Source: Lawsonibacter sp. (GTDB taxonomy: Bacteria > Bacillota > Clostridia > Oscillospirales > Oscillospiraceae). Taken from it: DNA of 64,000 nt. The stretch lies in NCBI GenBank assembly GCA_022801435.1, contig JAAWSG010000004.1, forward strand, positions 1 through 64,000, in the 5' to 3' direction. The translations under genes and the position numbers were made by a program. Positions 52,470 through 60,866 of the stretch are shown here, piece by piece (positions within the stretch are counted from its first letter, which is position 1; every line of letters starts with the position of its first letter). The notes under the pieces were generated by a model. That model was given only the letters and a program-made list of their open reading frames with translations, was not told the DNA's origin and did no database searches.

Positions 52470-53897
52470 TCACTCCTTCAGGGGCAGCCGGATGGACACC
52501 AGGCAGCCGCCCCCCCCGGCGTTGCGGATCTCCAGCGTCCCATTGTGGCGGGTGACGATCTCCTCGCACACCGCCAGGCCGATCCCCGAACCCCGGGCCT
52601 TGGAGCTCCCCTTGTAGAACTTGTTCTTGATGAAGGGCAGCTCCTCCTCGGGGACCCCGGCGCCGTAGTCCCGAATGCAGACCTCCGCCTCCTCCCCGTC
52701 CTGCCGGACGCTGACGCTGATGCGCCGCCCCGCCCCGCCGTGCTTGGCGGCGTTGTCCAACAGGTTGCAGAACACCTGGCGCAGCCGCTCCGGGTCCCCG
52801 GAGATGGGGAGCTTCTCCTCCGGACAGTCGGTGTAGTCCAGGGTGATGCCCTCCTTCCGGAAGAACTCGGTATAGGTGTACACCGCGTCCTCCAGCTCCG
52901 CCTTCAGGTCCAGCGGCTCCACCGACAGGGTGAAGCGGCCGTCCTCAATGCGGGAGAACTCCAGCAGCTCCTCCACCATGTTGGTCAGCCGCCGGGCCTC
53001 GGACACGATGATGCCCATCCCCTTGCGCAGGTCGTCGGCGGAGCGCACCTCCCCGTTCTGGATGGTCTCCGCCCAGCCGGTGATGGCGGTGAGGGGGGTG
53101 CGCAGCTCGTGGGAGACCGAGGAGATGAACTCGCTCTGGGTCTTCTCCGCCTGTCCGATTTTGCGGGACATATCGTTGATGGCGTCGGTGAGCTCGCCAA
53201 TCTCGTCATCATACTGCTTCTCAATCTGGACCCCGTAGCTGCCGTCGGCAATGACCTGGGCGATCTGGGTGATGCCCGCCAGGGGTTCCACAATGGAGCG
53301 GACGAAGTACAGGTTGGAGAAGTACACCATGGCGAAGATGCCCAGGGCAATGGTCAGAATCACCGCCGTGGAGAGGGCGAACTGCCGGTCGATGCCGGTG
53401 AGGGAGGTGACATAGCGGATGACCCCCACCACCTCCCCCTGGTAGATCACCGGGCAGGAGGCGGCCAGGATGCGCTCCCTGGTGGACGGGTCCTGTCCCC
53501 GCCAGGCGCGGGCCTCCCGGTCGTTCATGGCCTGCTGGATGTCCGGCGTCCCGGGGGTGGAGCCGGCGGTCAGGTCGTTGCCCGAGAAGAGCACCGCTCC
53601 GGTGGTGTCCAGAAACTGCAGCTCCAGCCGGCTCTTGTCCTCATAGTTGGTCACCGTCTTCTGAGCGGTGGACAGATAGTCCGACCGGGTGTAGAGCCGG
53701 AAGCCGTTGGCGATGGTGGTGGCCTGCTTCATGAGCACATCCGCCGTGTCGCTATAGTAATAGCCCCACATGGACGCCATAAAGGTCCCCACCGCCAGGG
53801 CCAGGATGAGCAGCACCACGCCCACGCTGTTCACCAGCCACCGCCGGCGGATGCCCCGTATCTTCACCTGGTCCTGTAATTTCATCGTTCCGCCCAT
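52470..53897 (-). CDS. Sensor histidine kinase
   Basis: A 475-residue HPK1-type kinase. A first membrane span (about 18-42) and a second (about 175-198, TAVILTIALGIFAMVYFSNLYF) flank an extracellular PAS-like sensor of about 130 residues. HAMP follows (about 200-250). HisKA has the phosphoacceptor in FISSVSHELRTPLTAITGWAE and HATPase_c has NLLDNAAKHGG (N box), RDYGAGVPEEELPFI (G1) and SGIGLAVCEEIVTRHNG (G2). ATG at 53897 follows AGGAGG. It lies 47 bases after the response-regulator gene and forms a two-component pair with it; the ligand is unknown. Confidence 0.94.
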   Translation of the reverse strand: MGGTMKLQDQVKIRGIRRRWLVNSVGVVLLILALAVGTFMASMWGYYYSDTADVLMKQATTIANGFRLYTRSDYLSTAQKTVTNYEDKSRLELQFLDTTGAVLFSGNDLTAGSTPGTPDIQQAMNDREARAWRGQDPSTRERILAASCPVIYQGEVVGVIRYVTSLTGIDRQFALSTAVILTIALGIFAMVYFSNLYFVRSIVEPLAGITQIAQVIADGSYGVQIEKQYDDEIGELTDAINDMSRKIGQAEKTQSEFISSVSHELRTPLTAITGWAETIQNGEVRSADDLRKGMGIIVSEARRLTNMVEELLEFSRIEDGRFTLSVEPLDLKAELEDAVYTYTEFFRKEGITLDYTDCPEEKLPISGDPERLRQVFCNLLDNAAKHGGAGRRISVSVRQDGEEAEVCIRDYGAGVPEEELPFIKNKFYKGSSKARGSGIGLAVCEEIVTRHNGTLEIRNAGGGGCLVSIRLPLKE

Positions 53898-53944
53898 TCC
53901 CGCACCTCCTCCGTTTCATCCTGCACCGCCCTGTAAAGGACCCG

Positions 53945-54634
53945 TCAGCTGCCCCATTTGTACCCATATCCCCACACGGTGTTGACAAAGGTGGGCTTTT
54001 GGGCGTTGTCCTCAATCTTGATGCGCAGGCGGCGGATATTCACGTCCACGATCTTCAGCTCGCCAAAGTAGTCCTTCCCCCAGACGGCGTCCAGGATCTC
54101 CTCCCGGGACAGGGCCTTGCCCGGGTTCTCCATAAAGAGCTTGACGATGGAGTACTCCACCTGAGTGAGCTTGACCCGCTGGCCGTCCTTCTCCAGGGTG
54201 CGGTTGCGGGTGTTGAGGAGGAAGGGCGGGTCGCTGATCTCATCGGGGGAGAGGACCGCCTCATCCCCTCCGGTGCGGCGGAACAGGGCGTCCACCCGGG
54301 CGGTGAGCTCCGCGGGGGAGAAGGGTTTTGTGACATAGTCGTCCGCGCCGGTCATCAGGCCGGTGACCTTGTCCATCTCCTGGGCCCGGGCGGTGAGCAT
54401 AATGATGCCGATCTTGTTGTCCATGGCCCGGATGCGGCGGCAGACCTCAAAGCCGTCAATGTCGGGCAGCATGATATCCAGCAGGGCCACCTTGATGTCC
54501 GGGTCGGCTTTCAGGGCGCTGATGGCCTCCTCCCCCGCGCCCGCCTCGATGGTCTGATAGCCCGCCCGCTTCAGGTTGATGACCACAAAGCTGCGGATAT
54601 TCTCCTCGTCCTCCAGGACCAGTACCTTTCGCAT
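53945..54634 (-). CDS. OmpR/PhoB-family response regulator
   Basis: A 229-residue regulator. The receiver domain (1-118) has acidic pocket residues in VLEDEEN, phosphoacceptor Asp53 in VALLDIMLPDIDGFEV, the conserved threonine in IIMLTARAQE and lysine in DDYVTKPFSPAEL. The winged-helix domain (about 130-225) has KLTQVEYSIVKLFMENPGKALSREEILDAVWG split by family motifs and NTVWGYGYKW at the end. It is the partner of the downstream kinase, and a lipoprotein gene precedes it by 19 bases. Its targets may include this operon (inference). Confidence 0.95.
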   Translation of the reverse strand: MRKVLVLEDEENIRSFVVINLKRAGYQTIEAGAGEEAISALKADPDIKVALLDIMLPDIDGFEVCRRIRAMDNKIGIIMLTARAQEMDKVTGLMTGADDYVTKPFSPAELTARVDALFRRTGGDEAVLSPDEISDPPFLLNTRNRTLEKDGQRVKLTQVEYSIVKLFMENPGKALSREEILDAVWGKDYFGELKIVDVNIRRLRIKIEDNAQKPTFVNTVWGYGYKWGS

Positions 54635-54653
54635 GGGTAATCCGCTCCTTTTG

Positions 54654-56099
54654 CTACTCGTAGTGCCAGCTGGCCCGAATGGTCTTGAATCGGTCCAGCA
54701 GGTCCATCTCGCTCAGCCCGCACTCCCAGCCTCCGGGGTGGAAGCGGGCGGCGTAGATGATGTTCTCCTCCTCCCGCAGGACGAACAGCCCCCGGTCCTG
54801 GGGGTCCCCGGTCCGGCTGGAGGAGATGCGGTAGATGCTCAAAAAGGGCTCGGGCTCCCGCTCCTCCCCCAGCCAGTGGGAGAAGACCACCTCCCGCTGG
54901 CCGGTGACCTGGTCGTTCCGGGAGAGGGTGATCTGGTCCCGCCAGCTCTCCGGGAGCTCCAGATACCAGCCGTCCGAGCTGTTGTGGTAGGTGGTCAGCA
55001 CATGGCTGCGCCGGCCCCGGCTGTCATACTGGCTCCAGTCGATGATCCAGAAGTTGCTGGAGGCGCTCTCTCCGTAGGTGGGCAGGGCGGTGGGGCAGGG
55101 CAGCTCCACCACATAGTCCCCGTTGATGTCGGTGGGGTTGACCTCGGTATAGCCCTGGATCAGCTCCCGGCTGACCCCGTTCTCGTCCAGGGCCAGGTTG
55201 ACCAGCTTCCCCTCCTGCATGGCCAGCACGTCGATGCCCCGGCTGCCGTCAGACAGGGTGCTGGTGATATAGATGGCGGGCTGGTAGGTGTCCCCGGCCA
55301 GGTAGTTGCTCCGGATGCGGCTGATGGAGGAGATGCCGGAGGACAGGTCGGCCAGGCCCACCGGCGCCAGGGCCCCGTCCTCCCAGCCGTACATCTCCGC
55401 GTGGCTGTTGACCCCGCTGGAGTCGGTGCGCACCACCACGATCTCGGTGCGGGTGTCCTGGTCCATGTCCAGCAGGAGCACCCCGCTGGAGCCGTCCCCC
55501 GCCACATGACACCGGGTGAGCAGCAGACCGCTCCCCGCCAGGTCGCCGCGGGTCATGCCGGCGATGGCCTCCCGGGCCTCCTCCTCGTCCAGCCCCTCTC
55601 CGGGCAGGTCGATATTGTCCAGGGTATAGGCCCCCACCTGGTAGGCCCCCGTGCTGATCTGCCAGCAGACCACCAGCTCCTTCCGGCCCTCGCCGTTGAG
55701 CTGGACATAGTCGATGGCGTAGATGGCGCTGCCCTCGCCCTCCACCACGCCGGTGGCCACGTACTCCTCCCCCACCTGGGAGAAGATGTAGATGCGCATG
55801 GAGTGCTCCTCCCCCGGGACCCGGAGGAAGGTGACCGCGCTCTCCCGCCGCCCGTCCCCGTCCAGGTCCTGGAGCTGAATGGTGGCGGTGTTGTCCCCGG
55901 CCAGGATGTTCGCGTCCTCCGGCTTCACGCCCAGCTCCAGCTCCAGGCCGGTCTTCACGTTCCGGATGGCGGCGTTGAGCTGCTCATAGCCCGCCGACTT
56001 CTCGGGCTGGCGGTACAGGTCCTCCGGCGAGCGGAACAGACACCCGGTCAAAACCAGCAGCAGCGGCAGGCACAGCGCTGTCAAAATCCGTTTTTTCAA
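54654..56099 (-). CDS. Lipoprotein of unknown function in a two-component operon
   Basis: A 481-residue secreted lipoprotein. The signal peptide ends in a lipobox LTGC with the cysteine at residue 20 (KKRILTALCLPLLLVLTGC). The mature part has several D-x-D-x-D-G-like or N-G-x-x-type calcium-loop motifs, such as QDLDGDGRRESAV, LLDMDQDTRTEIVVV and DINGDYVVEL. These are typical of FG-GAP/VCBS beta-propeller blades, so a beta-propeller fold is likely (inference). TTG at 56099 with GGGGGG nine bases upstream gives the correct signal peptide; the ATG upstream does not. The kinase and regulator lie downstream, so it could be a sensor accessory or a target. Confidence 0.8.
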   Translation of the reverse strand: MKKRILTALCLPLLLVLTGCLFRSPEDLYRQPEKSAGYEQLNAAIRNVKTGLELELGVKPEDANILAGDNTATIQLQDLDGDGRRESAVTFLRVPGEEHSMRIYIFSQVGEEYVATGVVEGEGSAIYAIDYVQLNGEGRKELVVCWQISTGAYQVGAYTLDNIDLPGEGLDEEEAREAIAGMTRGDLAGSGLLLTRCHVAGDGSSGVLLLDMDQDTRTEIVVVRTDSSGVNSHAEMYGWEDGALAPVGLADLSSGISSISRIRSNYLAGDTYQPAIYITSTLSDGSRGIDVLAMQEGKLVNLALDENGVSRELIQGYTEVNPTDINGDYVVELPCPTALPTYGESASSNFWIIDWSQYDSRGRRSHVLTTYHNSSDGWYLELPESWRDQITLSRNDQVTGQREVVFSHWLGEEREPEPFLSIYRISSSRTGDPQDRGLFVLREEENIIYAARFHPGGWECGLSEMDLLDRFKTIRASWHYE

Positions 56100-56188
56100 G
56101 GTCTGATTCCCCCCTTCCGGCAGTCTCCCCTCTATCATACCACAAACCAGCCAAAAAGCCTACTGTTTTTTTCGCCTGATAAAATACC

Positions 56189-56221
56189 GCTGAGCCGCCC
56201 CTTGCGGGAGGGCGGCTCAGC
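56189..56221 (-). terminator. Hairpin terminator after the MATE gene
   Basis: A perfect 12-bp stem (GCTGAGCCGCCC with GGGCGGCTCAGC) with a 9-base loop, 4 bases after the MATE stop. On the minus strand it is followed by GGTATTTTAT, only a short T run. Confidence 0.7.
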
Positions 56222-56225
56222 GAGG

Positions 56226-57620
56226 TCACTGCTGTTTGTCCGGCGCAGGCAGGCGCAGGGGGTCGATTTCCCTGCGGTAGACCCGGCGCAGGAACACGGA
56301 GGTCAGGACCACCGCAAAGCACTCCGCGAAGGGGAAGGCCCACCACACGGCGTCCAGCCCGCCCCACCGGGACAGGAGAAACGCGGTGGGGAGCAGCACC
56401 CCCAGCTGGCGGATCACCGACACCCACAGAGAGAGCACCCCGTGGCCCAGGGCCTGGAACACCGAGCCGCAGACGATGCCGAAGCCGGCGGGGACAAAGC
56501 AGAAGGAGATGGTGCGCAGGGCGGGAATCCCGATGGCCAGCAGGTCGCCGGAGGACTCCCCCTCCGCCTCGAACAGCCCCAGAAACACGCCGGGGAACAG
56601 CTGAAAGAGCACCAGCCCCACCGCCATAATCCCCATGGCGTAGGCGGCGGCGAGCTTGATGGTCTTGAGAATGCGGTCCGGCTTCCTGGCCCCGTAGTTG
56701 TAGGCCACAATGGGGACCATGCCGTTGTTCAGTCCGAATACCGGCATAAAAATGAGGGACTGGAGCTTGAAGTACACCCCGAATACCGCCGTCGCGGTGG
56801 AGGTGAAGGCGAGCAGAATCTGGTTCACCCCGAAGACCATAACCGACCCGATGGACTGCATCACGATAGAGGGCAGGCCCACGCTGTAGATGCCCCCAAT
56901 GACGCCGCTGCTGGGGCGCAGGTTTTTCAGGGTCAGCTGGATCTCCGGGTTGTGCCGCAGGTTGAAGTACACCCCCACCAGGCCGCCCAGGATCTGTCCC
57001 GCCACCGTGGCCAGCGCCGCTCCCGCCACCTCCATCCGGGGGAAGCCGAACAGGCCGAAGATGAGGATGGGGTCCAGAATGATGTTGGTCAGCGCCCCAA
57101 TGCCCTGGGTAATCATGGCGTACACCGTCCGTCCGGTGGCCTGAACCAGCCGCTCGCAGGTGACCGCCATAAACAGTCCCATGCTGGCCCCGCAGACGAT
57201 GGTCAGATAGTCCGTCCCGTACTCCACAATGCCGGGGATGTCGGTCTGAACGGTGTAGTACAGCCGGGAGCAGGTCAGCCCCAGCACAGTGAATGCCAGA
57301 CAGCTCAGCCCCTCCAGCAGCGCGCCGTTCATGGCGGTGCGGTTGGCCCGGTCAAAGTCCTTCTGGCCCAGGCTCCGGGAGAGCAGGGCGTTGATGCCCA
57401 CCCCGGTCCCCACCGCCACCGAGATCATCAGGTTCTGCATCGGGAAGGCCAGGGACACCGCGTTCAGGGCGTCCTCGCTGAGCTTGGACACAAAGTAGCT
57501 GTCCACCACGTTGTACAGCGCCTGCACCAGCATGGACAGGATCATGGGGACCGCCATGTTCAGCAGCAGCTTGTTCTCTGGCATGATCCCCATCTTGTTT
57601 TCTTTGCCAGCCTGCGGCAT
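56226..57620 (-). CDS. MATE-family efflux transporter
   Basis: A 464-residue multidrug/toxic-compound exporter with about twelve membrane helices in two MatE halves. The first half starts NKLLLNMAVPMILSMLVQALYNVVDSYFVSKL, the family's helix-1 pattern, and the second YSVGLPSIVMQSIGSVMVFGVNQILL. PMQNLMISVAVGTGVGINALLSR and FGLNNGMVPIVAYNYGARK are also typical. ATG at 57620 follows GGAGGAGG. It has its own perfect-consensus promoter, so expression should be high. Substrate and ion coupling (Na+ or H+) cannot be read from sequence. Confidence 0.93.
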   Translation of the reverse strand: MPQAGKENKMGIMPENKLLLNMAVPMILSMLVQALYNVVDSYFVSKLSEDALNAVSLAFPMQNLMISVAVGTGVGINALLSRSLGQKDFDRANRTAMNGALLEGLSCLAFTVLGLTCSRLYYTVQTDIPGIVEYGTDYLTIVCGASMGLFMAVTCERLVQATGRTVYAMITQGIGALTNIILDPILIFGLFGFPRMEVAGAALATVAGQILGGLVGVYFNLRHNPEIQLTLKNLRPSSGVIGGIYSVGLPSIVMQSIGSVMVFGVNQILLAFTSTATAVFGVYFKLQSLIFMPVFGLNNGMVPIVAYNYGARKPDRILKTIKLAAAYAMGIMAVGLVLFQLFPGVFLGLFEAEGESSGDLLAIGIPALRTISFCFVPAGFGIVCGSVFQALGHGVLSLWVSVIRQLGVLLPTAFLLSRWGGLDAVWWAFPFAECFAVVLTSVFLRRVYRREIDPLRLPAPDKQQ

Positions 57621-57710
57621 CAAAATTCCTCCTCCGTAAAAAACAGCGGTATTCCCTCCCCGGAGGGAGAAAATACAATCCTTTTTTCTCTCTTTTTCAT
57701 ACAGGAGCCT

Positions 57711-57739
57711 ATTATAGTGGAATCAAATTTTAATGTCAA
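57711..57739 (-). promoter_or_regulatory. Consensus promoter of the MATE gene
   Basis: Minus-strand TTGACA (57734-57739) and TATAAT (57711-57716) with a 17-base spacer: every hexamer base matches the sigma-A consensus. The leader is about 84 bases. Confidence 0.9.
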
Positions 57740-57783
57740 CCATTTGTTTGCAGAAATCAAAATCCCCTCCGGACATAAAATAT

Positions 57784-57822
57784 CCCCCTGAAGGCCAGCC
57801 TCTTCAGGGGGGCTGCTTTTTT
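57784..57822 (+). terminator. Orphan terminator-like hairpin
   Basis: CCCCCTGAAG (57784-57793) pairs perfectly with CTTCAGGGGG (57802-57811), loop GCCAGCCT, and TTTTTT follows at 57817-57822. On the plus strand no gene ends before it, so it is either a relic, an end for an unannotated small RNA, or an insulator in front of ilvA. Confidence 0.6.
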
Positions 57823-57947
57823 GCGGCGGAAAACGCGAACTGCCCGGTTGGACTTCCCGGCTTTCGCTGTGCTTATCGTCCCACAGATGGTCCGCGGCAG
57901 GGTTTGGGGGCGGGGGATATTTTTTGCCGCGGAGAGTCATGTGTTTC

Positions 57948-57976
57948 TTGACTTCCGGTTGGGAATTGAGTATGAT
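57948..57976 (+). promoter_or_regulatory. Promoter of ilvA
   Basis: TTGACT (57948-57953) and TATGAT (57971-57976) with a 17-base spacer, about 40 bases before the ATG. No T-box leader is present, so isoleucine control would need another mechanism. Confidence 0.8.
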
Positions 57977-58023
57977 AGGGAACGAATTGAATTTTACCGC
58001 CACAGACAAAGGAGAGTTTCTGT

Positions 58024-59244
58024 ATGCTTACCCTGGAATCCTTCAAAGAGGCCCGGAGCGTCCTCCAGGGCGTTCTGCGTCCCACCCCGCTCATCCACTC
58101 CCCCTACCTGTCCAAGAGCTGCGGCAACAGCGTCTACCTCAAGCCGGAGAACATGCAGGTCACCGGGGCCTATAAGATCCGGGGGGCCTACTATAAAATC
58201 AGCACCCTCTCTCAGGAGGAGAAGGAGCGGGGCCTGGTCACCGCCTCCGCCGGGAACCACGCTCAGGGGGTAGCCTACGCCGCCCAGGCCGCCGGCGTCC
58301 CCGCCACCATTGTCATGCCCACCACCACCCCCCTGGTGAAGGTCAACAACACCAAGGACTACGGGGCCAGCGTGGTCCTCCACGGGGAGGTCTTTGACGA
58401 CGCGGCGGAGCTGGCCGCCCAGCTGTCCCAGGAGCAGGGCCTGACCTACGTCCACCCCTTCAATGACCTGACCCTCGCCACCGGACAGGGGACCATCGCC
58501 TATGAAATTTTCCAGGACCTGCCCGACGTGGACATGATCCTGGTCCCCATTGGCGGCGGAGGTCTGGCGGCGGGGGTATCCACCCTGGCCAAGCTGCTCA
58601 ACCCCAACGTGGAGGTAGTGGGAGTGGAACCCACCGGCGCGGCCTCCATGACCGCCAGTCTGGAGGCGGGCCATGTGTCCACCATTCCCACCGCCTCCAC
58701 CATCGCCGACGGGGTGGCGGTAAAGACTCCGGGGGAGCTTGTCTTCCCCTATGTACAAAAAAATGTGGACCGGGTGCTCTGCCTGGAGGACGGCGAGCTG
58801 GTGGAGGCCTTCCTGGACGTGATGGAGCGCCACAAGATGGTGGTGGAAAACGCCGGCCTGCTCACCGTGGCCGCCCTGCGCCACCTGGACTGCAAGGGAA
58901 AAAACGTGGTCTCGGTGCTCTCCGGGGGCAACATGGACGTGATCACCATGTCCTCCCTGGTCCAGCACGGGCTCATCGGCCGGGGAAGGATCTTCACCTT
59001 CGCCGTCCAGCTCCCCGACCGCCCCGGCTCCCTGCTGGCCGTGTCCCAGATCCTGGCCGCCAACAACGGCAACGTCATCAAGCTGGAACACAACCAGTTT
59101 GTCAACATCAACCGCCAGTCCGGGGTGGAGCTCCGGGTCACTCTGGAGGCCTTCGGACACGAGCACAAGCGGCAGATTCTGGACGCCCTGCGCAGCGAAG
59201 GGTTCCAGGCCATGGAGACGGATACCGGAGATTTTTATAACTGA
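58024..59244 (+). CDS. ilvA: Threonine ammonia-lyase (threonine dehydratase)
   Basis: PLP fold-II enzyme deaminating threonine to 2-oxobutanoate. In 406 residues the PLP lysine is in ENMQVTGAYKIRGAYYKI near residue 50. SAGNHAQGVAYAAQAAGV and the phosphate loop IPIGGGGLAAG follow. A single C-terminal ACT domain (about 325-402, FAVQLPDRPGSLLAVSQILA) suggests allosteric control. Length and single ACT domain fit the TdcB/IlvA short class; catabolic versus biosynthetic role is open. The ATG at 58024 follows AAAGGAGAG. rpe and recR follow on the same strand after 230 bases. Confidence 0.94.
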   Translation: MLTLESFKEARSVLQGVLRPTPLIHSPYLSKSCGNSVYLKPENMQVTGAYKIRGAYYKISTLSQEEKERGLVTASAGNHAQGVAYAAQAAGVPATIVMPTTTPLVKVNNTKDYGASVVLHGEVFDDAAELAAQLSQEQGLTYVHPFNDLTLATGQGTIAYEIFQDLPDVDMILVPIGGGGLAAGVSTLAKLLNPNVEVVGVEPTGAASMTASLEAGHVSTIPTASTIADGVAVKTPGELVFPYVQKNVDRVLCLEDGELVEAFLDVMERHKMVVENAGLLTVAALRHLDCKGKNVVSVLSGGNMDVITMSSLVQHGLIGRGRIFTFAVQLPDRPGSLLAVSQILAANNGNVIKLEHNQFVNINRQSGVELRVTLEAFGHEHKRQILDALRSEGFQAMETDTGDFYN

Positions 59245-59477
59245 GCTTACGCCCTCTGCCGCCCGCCGGGGACCGGGATGGCCTCCGGCGGGCGGCTATC
59301 TGAAAAAGCGGCGGGCCTGCCGGGGGGCAGGACGGTTTGGAGCCGTGGGCGCGGCCTGGAGCGGTCCGCCCGGCCCGGGGCCCTTCCGAGGAGGCGTCCC
59401 CCCTCTTCTCCGCTGCAACATCCTATGCTCCGGGGCTGTCCGGAGCGCCTGTCCCACCATAGAAGGAGGAGTTTCCT

Positions 59478-60122
59478 ATGATAAAGATCGCCCCGTCCAT
59501 CCTCTCCGCCGACTTCGCCAACCTGGAGCGGGACATCCAAAAGGTGTCCAGCGCCGATTACCTCCATGTGGACGTGATGGACGGCGTCTTTGTGCCCAAC
59601 ATCACCATCGGGGTCCCGGTGGTCCAGTCCATCCGCCGGTGTACCAATATGTTTCTGGACGTACACCTGATGGTGGAGAAGCCGGCGCGGTACATTGAGG
59701 CCTTCGCCAAAGCGGGGGCGGACCTGCTTTCCGTCCACCTGGAGGCCGATCACCCCGCCCGCATCGCGGAGGCCCTGGAGCTCATGGGGCGGTGCGGGGT
59801 CAAGAAGGCGGCTGCCCTCCGGCCCATCACCAAGGCGGAGGCCGTGCTCCCCTATCTCGAACAGCTGGACCTGGTGCTGGTGATGACGGTGGAGCCCGGC
59901 TTCGGCGGTCAGAGCTTTATGGAGGACCAGCTGGAGACCATCCGCCGGGTCCGGGCCCTCATCCAGCAGTACAACCCCGCCTGCGAGCTGGAGGTGGACG
60001 GCGGCATCTCCCCCAAAACCTCCCCCCTGGTGGTGGAGGCCGGGGCCAATGTGCTGGTGGCGGGCTCGGCGGTCTATGGGGCCCGGGACATCCCCGCCGC
60101 CATCGCGGAATTGAGAGGATAA
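59478..60122 (+). CDS. rpe: Ribulose-phosphate 3-epimerase
   Basis: Interconverts ribulose-5-phosphate and xylulose-5-phosphate in the pentose phosphate pathway. The 214-residue TIM barrel has the two signatures HVDVMDGVFVPNITIGVPVV (catalytic D and metal-binding H) and VMTVEPGFGGQSFMEDQLETI. LEVDGGISPKTSPLVVEAGA ends with the phosphate-binding loop. It starts at ATG behind AGGAGG. recR follows 5 bases after its stop. The 233-base gap before it contains no recognisable site. Confidence 0.97.
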   Translation: MIKIAPSILSADFANLERDIQKVSSADYLHVDVMDGVFVPNITIGVPVVQSIRRCTNMFLDVHLMVEKPARYIEAFAKAGADLLSVHLEADHPARIAEALELMGRCGVKKAAALRPITKAEAVLPYLEQLDLVLVMTVEPGFGGQSFMEDQLETIRRVRALIQQYNPACELEVDGGISPKTSPLVVEAGANVLVAGSAVYGARDIPAAIAELRG

Positions 60123-60127
60123 CGGCT

Positions 60128-60730
60128 ATGGAGTACTTTCCCCCCGCTCTGGAAAATCTGGTGGAGCACTTCGCCAAGCTCCCCGGCGTGGGCCGGAAGT
60201 CCGCCCAGCGGCTGGCTTTCCACGTCCTCTCCCTCTCGGAGGAGGAGACCTCCGCCTTCGCCCAGGCCATTGTAAACGCCAAAACCTGCATCCACTGCTG
60301 TCCCGTCTGTCAGAACCTGACCGAGGGGGACGGCCCCTGTCCCATCTGCGCCAGCCCCAAGCGGGACGGGAACCTCATCTGCGTGGTCGCCGACCCCAAG
60401 GACGTCATCGCCATGGAGCGCAGCCGGGAATATCTGGGGCGCTACCATGTGCTCCACGGGGTCCTGTCCCCCATGAACCACGTGGGCCCGGACGATCTGC
60501 ATATCCGATCCCTGGTGGAGCGGGTGGCGGCAGGCGGCGTGGAGGAGGTCATCATGGCCACCAACCCGGACACCGAGGGGGAGGCCACCGCCATGTACCT
60601 GTCCCGCCTGCTGAAGCCCTTTCAGGTAAAGGTCACCCGGCTGGCCTACGGCATCCCGGTGGGGAGCCACCTGGAGTACGCCGACGACGCCACTCTGGTC
60701 CGCGCCCTGGAGGGACGGCGGGAGATATAA
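60128..60730 (+). CDS. recR: Recombination protein RecR
   Basis: Forms the RecOR/RecFOR mediator that loads RecA at gaps. The 200-residue protein has a helix-hairpin-helix (LPGVGRKSAQRLAFHVL, about 18-34), a C4 zinc finger (CIHCCPVCQNLTEGDGPCPIC, split; cysteines near 57-75), a TOPRIM domain (LICVVADPKDVIAMERSR with the acidic pair, IMATNPDTEGEATAMYL), and the Walker-like end RLAYGIPVGSHLEYAD. ATG at 60128 has GAGAGG; the longer frame within rpe is rejected. Probably co-transcribed with rpe. Confidence 0.96.
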   Translation: MEYFPPALENLVEHFAKLPGVGRKSAQRLAFHVLSLSEEETSAFAQAIVNAKTCIHCCPVCQNLTEGDGPCPICASPKRDGNLICVVADPKDVIAMERSREYLGRYHVLHGVLSPMNHVGPDDLHIRSLVERVAAGGVEEVIMATNPDTEGEATAMYLSRLLKPFQVKVTRLAYGIPVGSHLEYADDATLVRALEGRREI

Positions 60731-60769
60731 GGGACGGGACTCAGCCACGGAAACGGTGCAAGAAACGGC

Positions 60770-60789
60770 GGACACGACAAGCCGTGTCC
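60770..60789. repeat. Dispersed palindromic element, copy 3
   Basis: GGACACGACAAGCCGTGTCC is an inverted repeat (arms GGACACG / CGTGTCC) followed by CTACA. It shares the CGTGTCCCT core with the 63.5 kb copy. It lies between recR and the terminator at 60.82 kb. Confidence 0.6.
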
Positions 60790-60821
60790 CTACACCCTCT
60801 CCCGGAGCGCAGGAAAAAACA

Positions 60822-60862
60822 GGCGCGCCGCAGATGTACATTCTGCGGCGCGCCTTCCTTTT
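60822..60862. terminator. Bidirectional terminator after recR and the DHHW gene
   Basis: A perfect 13-bp stem, GGCGCGCCGCAGA (60822-60834) with its complement at 60842-60854, loop TGTACAT. TTCCTTTTT follows on the plus strand and TGTTTTTTCC on the minus strand. Confidence 0.9.
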
Positions 60863-60866
60863 TCGT

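Larger units (their letters stand above)
57621..58023. other. MATE-ilvA divergent intergenic region
   Basis: This 403-base stretch holds a perfect-consensus promoter for the MATE gene, an orphan terminator-like hairpin (57784-57822), and the ilvA promoter. The MATE leader carries a small hairpin (TCCCTC-CGGG-GAGGGA) followed 8 bases later by six T, which might attenuate. No gene was found. Confidence 0.6.
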
